From Nymphaea colorata (Eukaryota > Streptophyta > Magnoliopsida > Nymphaeales > Nymphaeaceae): DNA of 64,000 bases. The DNA lies in the NCBI RefSeq assembly GCF_008831285.2, contig NC_045145.1:13576802-13640801 (forward strand), read 5' to 3'. Shown piece by piece: positions 49,575 through 59,470 of this stretch. Made by a program: the position numbers and the translations under genes. The first letter of the stretch is position 1, and every line of letters starts with the position of its first letter. The notes below the pieces were generated by a model. The model ran no database searches. It was not told where the DNA came from and worked only from the letters and a program-made list of their open reading frames with translations.

Positions 49575-51679
49575 AAGCAAGCAAGAAGTGGATGAATGTA
49601 ATGACCACAAGAGTTGGGCAAATTTCTGCTACTGTGCTTAAAAGTTGAATTGGCTTTTTGTACTGCCACATGCAAAGATGAGTGGTCGGTTGGAAACCAT
49701 GATCCGCATCAGAACCAATGTCCTTCTGTCTCCTTTCACTTTTCTTCTCCTTTGAATCCAAAACGATAAGCAGCCAACAGCAGATCTGCCCACAACCCCT
49801 ACTTGGGAGATCTGACACACCCTCTTAGCCGGATAAGGTGAACAAAAAGCTTATGCAAAACACTGCATCAGTGCCCAACTTCTTGAGGCGTTTTTTTTCC
49901 CACAAAATTTAGCCATTCGGATGCGATTTATTTACATGTTTCATTTCCTCTGCAGGAGGACCCCTAAGTCACGCCCTTCACGTACGCAATTTTGCTGCTT
50001 TAACATCTCGAATTTTATATTTCTTGCAATAACACTTGCAAGTGTTGTCAAAACCCGCTTTTTTTATCTGAGCCTTGGGAACCTACAAAACGGCTTCGCA
50101 AGTGGGCGCATTGTGGCCTGCGAGGCGCACGCCGCATGCCTCGTAAGCCCAGGTGCGTATATTCCATTTGTGGCAGCGCTTCTAAAACCTCTTTGTACAT
50201 TTCATGCTTTCGCTTGTTATGCGTCTCATTCAGTTGGCATTGGCACCGTGTGGGCTTTTCTTTTTCCTATAATGCCACTTCTCTCTACGAACTTTTTCTG
50301 CATATTCATTTGACAGTTTTTTTTTTTTTCATACACTGTTGTGCATGGTTTTCCCATGTCAACAAATAAACAGAATATTGCAGAAGCAAAAATAACAATA
50401 AACGATGTATGGACATTGCTGGGATACGGATAATCAACATTTTTTTCATCTTTAATTGCTACCCATCGTGTATGAACTTGTACAGTTAGATTAGATGATT
50501 GTGTGCGTGAACGTATGCCCACATGTATAGATTCCAATTGCTTGGATTCTGTCTGAATGTTTATTTGTGCTAGACACACACACACACACATACATACATA
50601 TCCATAATAGCTTTAGCTTCTTCGAGCTGTCATTTATTTATTCGCAGACCGGCCTTTTCTTCTTCTTTTTTCCACATTACAATTGTCAGTCAAAAGAGAG
50701 AAATATGACAATTGAAGATTGGTGTCCCTCGATCTATTGCATACGGAAGATACAATTTGACCCCCTGCAACTGATAACAAATAAGCTCGCTAACATGGAA
50801 ACGTTGATGCTCACAGACAATTCTTTTGAAATAAAATTAGCTTTCAGTACTTCGTCATCACACGTAACGGAATCTCTCTGTTAGTTTTAGACAAAATAAC
50901 AAAAGCGTTTGTTTTTCAATTACCAGAGTATAAAACGATTCATAACCTTCATCCTAGTTTCCAGTCGATTTGGTACTTGCAGATAAGCCTGACCTGCTTC
51001 GTGCGCCTATGATTAGAAGACGACTCATAAATTGAGCAACAATTTTTCCTAATTTTTGCTTTCCATGGATTTCAACGATCCAAGTTATTCAATTTGACGC
51101 CCTATGGTAACACGGTGGTTAGCTCATTCATTCAAAAGTACACCATCCGAGGTTATCGCCAAAAGGGTGGGCTCTTGATGTACTTTTTCCTTTTAGTTTC
51201 ATTTAACAATAGAGAATGAAATTATCAGTTCTCAATCATCCCAGTGAGCAAACTTTGACCTTCAGCTCTGTAAATCCAACTCATCCGACCAAAGAAAATA
51301 ATCACGAATTCCATAATCACGGATCTGCTTGGCATGGAGAATCTTGCAGGATATTCCAATTAAGGAATTTAAAAGGTCGAAATCAAATTAGTCCTACCTT
51401 CCCATAAGTGAGCTGTTGGATCTGTTTGTCCTACCTTCTGACAACAGTAGTTCTGCATGTTCAGTAGAAAAGATTTCTCCAAATAAAAGCTTGATCATAT
51501 TCATATGCATTTTGGCCGACAGAGAAAAAGGGAGACAAATTTATGTACACGAAGTGCTACAGCATAAACAATTAAAGCAGGAAAGCTGTCAGTAAACCTG
51601 TAAGCACAACACCCACAAAGACCGCTGAGCATCCAGATCCAGCCAACAACAAGTTCACCGTGAAACCAGATCTCATAAA
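47476..51679. other. Intergenic region between the LEA-2 and TMEM50 genes
   Basis: No supported gene. It contains a C/CT-rich and poly-A stretch at 47522-47575 (LEA-2 promoter or leader), a CT microsatellite at about 48910-48931, CA and TA tracts at about 49545-49575, and a CA tract at about 50575-50590. Frames at 49420-49818 and 49921-50313 give unrecognisable or repeat-derived products. Confidence 0.55.
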
Positions 51680-54602
51680 TTACTCAGAGTGAGAAGTCCA
51701 GTAGATCAGGCCGCTGCAGACAAAGCACCACAAAGTAAACTCAGAAATGGTAAAAGATATTGCAAGACCAAAAACATTCTAAACCCAGAAGCACAGGGAT
51801 GACACTGCCCGGCAATTAATCAGCCTGAAATAACCAAAAATGGACCGCATCACGGTCTTTAAGCAACAATCGACTCAGCTTGAGTTGAAGAACTGGATGG
51901 TTATTAAGTTTTTCAACTCATGGCTCTTGCCAGCATTGAAAGTTCAAATAAGATGTCCCATGTACCTGATTAACACGAAGACACACTGCAATACACCAGC
52001 TGCGCCTGTCCATGCTGAAGGACCAGATGTTGTGAGTGCATCTTGTACAAGCAGACCAACTGAAGCAGCTAATGAGACGAACGAGACCACGTATGCAAGA
52101 AAAAGCCAAAGTTTCACTCTGCAGAAACCATGTGAAATAAATTTCTCAGCTGCATTTTTTATATTAGCTCCATACACAGACTTATGTCATCGAACATCTA
52201 TTCATTAGCTTGATATCCTTGCAAACAACAAAACGCTTTTAGTCATTTTTCACTAACAACACGAGCAACTGAAGTTATACAAGATAAATCTTTCCTCAAA
52301 TGTGGCAACTGGCAAACAGTGACTAAGAGTCAAAGACTGCAAATCCTTTTTCCCAACCAGAAATAGTAATCCAGAATAACCAGCAATTTACTGATCTTAA
52401 GTGTAGGCAAGGTGCTTATCTCAAATGGCAGGTATACCTCCACTGCAAATAAATTCTGCCCATAACAAAAGCAAACATGAACAGGAAAGGGCCTTCCTTT
52501 TCTTCTTCTTCTTCTTCCGTTGAGACGAACAATCTGAACTTGAGAACTTCACGCTCAAATTATACAGGTTTGGTTCTCAACTGTCGACCCAGATCTTGTA
52601 ACACCCCATAAATTTAGTCTCTTATTGAAGATTGTGAGGGATCTTCAAGAGCTTATAAAGGGGGGTCATTAATGAGATGATTGTTCTGGTTCCTAACCTT
52701 TTTAGGGTTGGAGTCGAAACTGCTAAGGGGCGGGTTGGGATCCGCCAAACTAGGGGCTCGAGCCCAGAAGTGGGTCGGGCTGTTACAGTGGTATCAGAAC
52801 AGTTTCAACACTCAGACCTAGGGTCCCTCACCCGCGGACGCGTGTGCCTTAAGAGGAGTGGATTGTAACACCCCATAAGTTTAGTCCCGTATTGAAGATT
52901 GTGGGGGATCTTCAAGAGCTTATAAAGGGGGGTCATTAATGAGATGATTGTCTTGGTTCCTAACCTTTTTAGGGTTAGAGCCAAAACTGCTAAGGGGCGG
53001 GTTAGGGTCCGCCAAACCAGGGGCTCGAGCCCAGAAGTGGGTCGGGTTGTTACAGATCTAGCCTACGCTTACAGTTAGGAGCTAGGACATAGAATTGGAC
53101 AGGTCTTGGTTTGGTATCCTGGTGCCTAAACCTAGTCAATTCTCCGAACCAAGGAATCAGTTAATATGATGCAAAATGGGTCTTGTTCTATCATTGATCA
53201 GAGATTTCTATATGGACTCGATGCTTTCATCCTAATTTAATCCAAGCACATATGCTCCATCACACCCTTCTCATCTAAGCACCATAGGCTCAAAGCAGCA
53301 CAATGACAATGTGACCTTCAATCAATGCTTGAGCAAAAACAGGCCTGCCACAGCCCATTTCACAAAAGAGATGGACTAGGCCAGCTCCAAGGGCCCATTT
53401 AAAGGACACGGTAATTTTTAGGTTAAAAGGATCTTACTCGATTTTCCCTCTTCCTCTTCTTCTTCTTCTTCTTCTTCTTCTCTCTCTCTCTCTCTCTCTC
53501 TTTTTATGAGAGAAGGATTGCATTTGTTGGATTGGAACAGGACCCAATCCAATCAATTCAAACTGGGGCATGTATCAGCCCATGGCCCAGACCAGGGCCT
53601 TATTTGGCCCATCTAGAAATGGCCCAGGGGGCAGTTTGTGGCTCAGGCATGCCTGCCTGTCAATGCACCATCCAAAATACACCGACAAGGTTGTGAAAGG
53701 GCAAAAAAACTGTGGCCCTTAGTGCAAGCCTGAAGGTGCATGAAGCACCAGATCACTTGATCCAAATTCATGTGACTGTCCTCACAAGAACAACCAAACC
53801 ATGTGTGTAGGGCAGGGGGGGGGGGGGGGGGGTGTATCTAGAATACATACTACACTCTACACTCTACTGTTTGTGAATATTCTTTCCCTACCTTTATTAA
53901 TTATGAGATTTATCTTCACAAAGCTATGGGCAAATCCAATTTTTGTATAAAAGGTCATCTAAACTTGCAGTCTCAGACTAGAACAGGATGCAGTGAAGAA
54001 AATAAGATCAACGGTAATATAGATGTCAAGTAACATGTTCCCAGAATAATCGGCAGAGAAGACAAAGAGACAGAGAGACTGAGCATTCGACTAACACAGC
54101 AGCAAGCAACACACAACTCACACACCCCTGGCCTAATCTGCCAGAGAATTAAGGTAAGCCCTCTAGTGGAGGGATGATTCCATTTCATTGACAGTAATCC
54201 ATAACATCAGTACTTCATCTTTTAAGAGGTAAGCAGCATGGGTAGACTGGGTCGCTACTTTAAGGGGACCCAACCCATCGGTTATTACAGTATTTCCTAT
54301 CAGTTCTAGTATGAACCGTTTTAGGGGCCGAGGCTATCACAGTCAGAGACCCTATTTTATATATTACAAAAGCTTCAACTCACCTCTTGATTGTTTTCTC
54401 TTTCTTGAAATGTTTTCCTTTGATTTGTGTATACTTGCTTTCATTTACATATTTAGTTTGAACATGCACATCCATGATTCACACAAAGCAATTATCCAAA
54501 CCTATGTCACATGGGTGAGGGGCGCCAATGCCAGTGCTGGTGCGGAAGCAGGTGCAGAATGCGGCATTTTTCAGAAAAAGCTTAGGTGTGGGTGCGACTG
54601 AG

Positions 54603-54671
<69 letters not shown>

Positions 54672-57600
54672 GGCACACACACACAAAATTGTTAAACAAT
54701 TCGCTAGCATGACCATGTTGATTTAAATATATAAGGAGTCACGAAACCTAGCAAGCATTGCCATTAATGCAAGTAAATTAAAATACAAACTTCATTAATA
54801 AGACTAATACAGTGACCAGATTAAATATTAACAATTAATTTTAAGTTTTAACATACCACATTTGGGGAGCTTGGGCTGGAGTTCATAGAAATAGGGCAAT
54901 AGGGCATTAACCCATACGTATAAACAGGAAATATATAGGGCTTCAATTGAATGAAGCCCTTTTTACTTCAAAATTTTAGGAAAAAAAGGATAAGTATGTT
55001 GTTTTGTATGGGTTAACTGCGCCCGACTCACCATTAGGCCTGGGCATCGGGCCAGCCAAAACCTTAGCCCAGGCCCTCCCTGGCCCGACCCGGTTAAAAT
55101 AAAAAAATATATTTTTTTAAATATAAAATAAAAAAATTTGAATATAAAATACATTTTTAATAATAAAACATACATCATTATTAAATAAAAATAAAACAAA
55201 AAAATTAATCGGGCCGAATCGGGCCCCGTCGGTTACCCGGGCCTGATGCCTAGGCTTACTCACCGTTGACGCAAGTCAGGTGCATGTCAAAAACAGGTCA
55301 AATTTGGTCAAGTGTGGTTGACCGCACCCGACATGCATTGACCGTGTCAGATGCCGTGTCGGAGCCGCACCTACACTCACACCCATGTCGATGTGCATGT
55401 GGCTATGTCACATGGGTGCGGATACGGGGATACGGGTGCGGATACAGCAATTTTCAAAATTTTTAGATACGTGGACACAGCTACATTAAATATTCTAAAA
55501 AATTATAAGATTAAAAAGAAACATTAAATTAATAGTTCACTCTTACAATCTTGAAGAAAATGTGTTTTATCACAAAAGTACTGAATATATGAAAGGATTG
55601 TTCATGGAAATAATTGGATGCATCACAAAAAATTGATTGAATGAAAAAAAAAACATTAAATGTTTAATTTTTATATTTTACCGAGTCCCGTGTCGACGAA
55701 TCGACATGGGCACGCGCCCTCTTTAGCTGCGTCCGTGTGACATAGGCATGTGGTACTGTTTTGAAGCACCCATATGTGATATGTCCAAACAAAAGGCATT
55801 TGGTAGGTAAACATTTAGATAGAAGAATGATTGGCATATGACCAAATTTAATTGTGTGTGTGGTTATTCATCCAATCTGGACTACATCAAAAAATGCTGG
55901 TGCCATATTGCTGTTTGACCAAAGGTTTTTTCTATGACAATTGGTTTACCACTCCCGGTCTTCTATCTATCTATCTCTCTAATAACTAGTGTACCACTAA
56001 AATGTTCCTAAAAACATTAAGCCAAACGTCTATTACTTTGGAGCCACATAGAGAATTACATGTTTTTCCAGAACCAACTAATCCTCAGGATTATGACCAT
56101 AGGCAACAATAGTCCAAGTTATCTTGGACATGATGCAACATCGAATTCATGGTAATGCTTAATACAAAGTTTCAGTAAAAACCTTGCTTCACATGCATCC
56201 TCCCATTTTATTTGACCATTATGCCGAGCATCATGGGAACTTAATGATTGTATGTTCCAGGTGAGAGATCACCCACCTGGGGAGCTTGAAGCATAATATC
56301 TAATAGCCTCGAAGGAGGCGAGCATCTAAAAGACTAAATGGTAAGAAATAACTAAATGACTAGCCCCATCAACAGGAGAGCACCACTACTAGCTTTATAA
56401 GTCCTATTGGCCATTGTAGCCGGTAGGGTTGCTATAGAGTAGAAATTCTGGAAGTAAAAGAGCCACTAAAATCAGCCATCCTGAAAATGACATTACATTC
56501 AATAGGGCAGATGTCCTTCTTGTAGCTCATCTCAGCTGCTTGTCATGCCCATCTATACAATAATATTTCAAGGGCAGCCACGTTTTAGTGGTACAAACTT
56601 ACAACCCTGAAAGGTTCTATACACATCTTATAGCATGGCAAAAGCATAAGCAAGTGGGTGCACAGAAACCATAAGCAGGTCCAGAACCAAAAAAGCAAAC
56701 ATATGTTGCTGAGGCACTCTAGTGGTAAAAAATCCTAGTTCTCTATATTAGACTACATGAACTACAGAAAATGTAGCTAACAGAAAGGTAAAAATGACCT
56801 CAGTAACACAAAAAATACTAAAAGACAGTATCTAATTGACCATATGCAGCGACTGTGATATGCCAACAAATGCTGACCATGTGCCCTTATAAGTTACAAC
56901 AACTAACTCACTACTTTCACGCACTATACCTTGCACAACAATACAAAGATCAGATATGTTGCATTTGCAAGTAAATTATTAAGAACATCCCAGCTTAGGT
57001 TACACAGCTAAGGATGTTACAACAGTCCCTCCAAGATTTGTCTACATATAGGTGACTATATGACGATGCCTCACATGTTTTAAGAACTTTTGTTTTCTAT
57101 TCCATTCTAGAAACCCTTCCCTTAACATGGTTTCCTAACAGCCATATTCACGTCCCTCATTTGATCTAGCGGAGGCCTACATAAAGTACCAAAGGCCGGG
57201 GTTACTGAGGCTGTTATTGCATGATATAGTCAACAGAAACAGTCAAGTCCACATGAGTAGCTCAGGTATTACAGTAAATGTTACACTTCCTATCCCACAA
57301 TTCACGAACTTTTGCTGAAAGTTTCAGAAAATTGGACTCGAAAACATATATCACCTAATATTTAGCCATAATTTTGAACGAATTGTCTATGCCAGTTCAA
57401 AAAACAGTGAAACTCGTAAAGGTTAAGTGATAAGTCGACTGCATGTTTAAAACGATGTGATCTTACCGTTCATTGGTTTTTATCCAACCACAAATTCTAC
57501 AGGTAAACCTATACATCGAGACTTGATGAATCAAGGCGTTAAGTACGGTGTATAAGAGCCCTAGATTCCAAAACGCAGAGGGAACTATATACCGCATACT

Positions 57601-58111
57601 GAAAGAAAATGAAATGAAAAGGATCTCATGTGTTCCCACCTTCAGATAGCAATGAGAATTGAGAGGGGGGAAAGCTTAAAACACCAAAAGAACAAAAGGA
57701 TCGTCACAGAAAGCTAGGGAGAATTCACGTCAAGAGAATTAAGGGTTAAGGAAAGAGAGAATAAAGTAACCTCCATTCTCCGTCATCGTAGGGGGAATAA
57801 TCAATGTCCTCCCTCCGGACCCCGTTGAACATCAAAGCCGCCAAAGATGCAAATATTCCTGATTTTTGTCAGAAAACAAGAGGTGTGCAATTCTCAATTG
57901 TCAATTAATATTGCAACCGAATTGCTAAGCAAAAGAAAATAACTGCATAGACGCTCGTAAGGGGAGAGAGAAAGATACCAGGAAGATAGTGGAGGAACGA
58001 AATCTTGACAGAGCTGCAAACGACGGCGTCGACCCAAATCCACCATCCCGTCCCGAAGACCGCTCCGGCGATGCCTGGACCGAAGATCGCCCACAGCTCC
58101 CCCAATTCCAT
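51680..58111 (-). CDS. TMEM50-family four-span membrane protein, 4 exons
   Basis: Exons in minus order are 58111-57979, 57858-57771, 52118-51966 and 51713-51680. All borders are GT-AG and the split codons join cleanly (Gly, Arg, Ser), giving 135 residues, the usual family length. The family (TMEM50A/SMP1 in animals, one or two copies in plants) consists of small proteins of the endomembrane system. Seen here: MELGELWAIFGPGIAGAVFG (span 1), WWIWVDAVVCSSVKISFLHYLPG (exon 1 end), IFASLAALMFNGVRRED (span 2), DYSPYDDGEW, VKLWLFLAYVVSFVSLAAS (span 3), a Ser/Gly/Pro loop, TGAAGVLQCVFVLI and SGLIYWTSHSE (span 4 and tail). The molecular role is not well defined. Introns are 120 bp, 5.65 kb and 252 bp; the long one holds a complete TRIM. 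The leader directly upstream of the ATG is a GA repeat. Confidence 0.93.
52597..53054 (+). mobile_element. TRIM retrotransposon, copy 1 (complete, 458 bp)
   Basis: Two 191-base LTRs (52597-52787 and 52864-53054) begin TGTAACACCCC and end TGTTACA. They differ at about 13 positions by eye (roughly 93% identity). Between them are only 76 bases: a primer-binding site TGGTATCAGAAC (52789-52800), one base after the left LTR, a short spacer, and a purine-rich AAGAGGAGTGGA just before the right LTR. A 5 bp duplication GATCT lies at 52592-52596 and 53055-53059. There is no coding capacity, so it must have been moved by another element's enzymes. It sits in intron 2 of the TMEM50 gene, antisense to that gene. 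Confidence 0.96.
53455..53502 (+). repeat. CTT then CT microsatellite
   Basis: CTT trinucleotide units (about 8) are followed by about 10 CT units. Intronic. Confidence 0.9.
53814..53832 (+). repeat. G homopolymer run
   Basis: A run of about 18 G, interrupted once near its start, lies in the TMEM50 intron. It could form a G-quadruplex on the plus strand and is a likely sequencing trouble spot. Confidence 0.85.
54501..54600 (+). repeat. Repeat unit starting CCTATGTCACATGGGTG, copy 1
   Basis: Starts like 55402 and shares GGTGCGGA and a GCAnnTTTTCA-type stretch. It is followed directly by the long TA tract. Probably a fragment of the same repeat family. Confidence 0.4.
54607..54670 (+). repeat. 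TA microsatellite, about 32 units
   Basis: An uninterrupted TA run of about 64 bases in the TMEM50 intron, followed by CA units. It is the longest perfect simple repeat in the window. Confidence 0.95.
55381..55748. repeat. Candidate terminal-inverted-repeat element, copy 2
   Basis: CTATGTCACATGG at 55403-55415 has an inverted partner (the reverse complement of 55729-55747 reads GCCTATGTCACACGGACGC). Just outside or inside, ACCCATGTCGATGTGC (55381-55396) pairs loosely with TCGACATGGGCACG (55701-55714). The interior is AT-rich and has no coding capacity. It resembles a short non-autonomous DNA element. No clear target duplication was found. Confidence 0.4.
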
Positions 58112-58135
58112 CTCTCTCTCTCTCTCTCTCTCTCT
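58112..58135 (-). repeat. GA-repeat leader of the TMEM50 gene
   Basis: A near-perfect CT run on the plus strand (GA in the mRNA) ends at the base before the initiation codon. Possible GAGA/BPC-type element or simple leader repeat. Confidence 0.7.
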
Positions 58136-59429
58136 CGCCGAGTGCCCAAGGAAAAGAGGAAGGAAACCTTTTTCCCCTTTTCAAAGTCCCTCTCTCAAGC
58201 TGTTGCTCTGTCCCGTCACACTGCAGCCGCAGTTGTTTTTAATAGCCTCCGAGTCTTCCCCGTCAGTTTTCCCAGTCTGATGCTGAGAGGAACTTGAGAA
58301 AATGGGTCGTTAGTGTGCTATTTTTTCGACGTAGCTGTTCAGATGATCAGCATTTTTCCTCTCTTGCGTTTTCTATTATTTGCATTTTATGTATTTTAAC
58401 ACATAAAATTGGTGCCAACATTCTCTCGAGATTGTTCCTAGAAACCACGGTACTTCATTTACTTACTATGTTATAAGTGTCTCTTATTTAATTCTAGTGG
58501 ATGCTATAGCATTGAGATAAAAGTTTAGAAGGGTGTATTATAACTGGTGCTGGAAGGCCAATGAAAGTTTGGCTGTTAGTTTGATTTTCAGACTTTTCTA
58601 AACCATAAATGGTTGTGATATGTGATATTCTTGTTGACAAGTATATTGTTCTTCATTTAGATCTCGAAAGAACCTGGACCCCGAGAACAGTAAGAAGAGG
58701 AAATGCTTCGATGCCAATTAATACTCATAACTTGAGCTTCAGGGAATCCAGCAGAAAGCAAGCACGCCAGCGAATTTTGGAAAAAGAGGCAGCGGCTTTC
58801 CTCTGACCGTGTAGACAATTAGATCTGAAGATTTGAACTGTGTGCTTGAGTGGGCACACAAATGTGTAAGACCATTATGCATTTGGTACAAATCCAATCA
58901 TTCACACTTCTTTTAGTGTGTGCATTTGTATTCATCCAAATTAATGCCACTTCTTTATCAAGCCCAGCTGATCTGAATGTCTAGTTGACGACTTAGGAGG
59001 CGTTGACAGCCACTTTTCTTACAAGTAATTGGGTGGTTGATTTATATATAGGCACTGCAACTAAGAAAACCACCAGGAAATTCTGTCAAAATGAATCGTA
59101 TAAATGAGTACAATTAACTTTTAAAATTTATATGTAAAGCAATGTGACAGGTATTCATTCACCACATTCAAAATGGTAGAACAACTTATTGCCATAAAAT
59201 TTGGTAATTGTTAACTTGAATTTGAAAAGTCCGTCCATCTCTGCAAGTTGAACGTGACACAATGAATTCAATGGCGTCATGCACGAAGTACACAGACTTT
59301 TTTTTTCTTTTTTGGCCTAAAGCAAGCGCATCACCAAATCACATGACAGCTCTTCACAAGTTGGTGTAATGGGTTAGCAGTTAATTGTCTACATTTAATA
59401 CACAGGCTGGATTAGACAAGCTAAAACGT

Positions 59430-59470
59430 GATGAATTTTGTTCGTTCATAAGATGAATTTTGTTCGTTCA
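59430..59470 (+). repeat. Short tandem duplication, 19 bp unit
   Basis: GATGAATTTTGTTCGTTCA occurs twice, separated by three bases. Confidence 0.9.

Larger units (their letters stand above)
52119..57770 (-). other. Long intron 2 of the TMEM50 gene
   Basis: 5.65 kb between the exons ending GEW and starting VKLW. It contains a complete TRIM (52597-53054), a CTT/CT microsatellite (53455-53502), a G run (53814-53832), a long TA tract (54607-54670), and two related repeats starting CTATGTCACATGGGTG (54501 and 55402), one with an inverted partner at 55729-55747. The last 2 kb (about 55.8-57.7 kb) shows nothing specific. No nested gene. Confidence 0.8.

Noticed and set aside
49420-49818. Minus-strand frame of 132 codons
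   Set aside because: It contains an IYIYIYVCVCV stretch from CA/TA microsatellites and no recognisable domain.
51105-51190. SINE or tRNA-like GGTGGTTAGCTCA
   Set aside because: Resembles box A only partly, and no box B is found 30-40 bases downstream.
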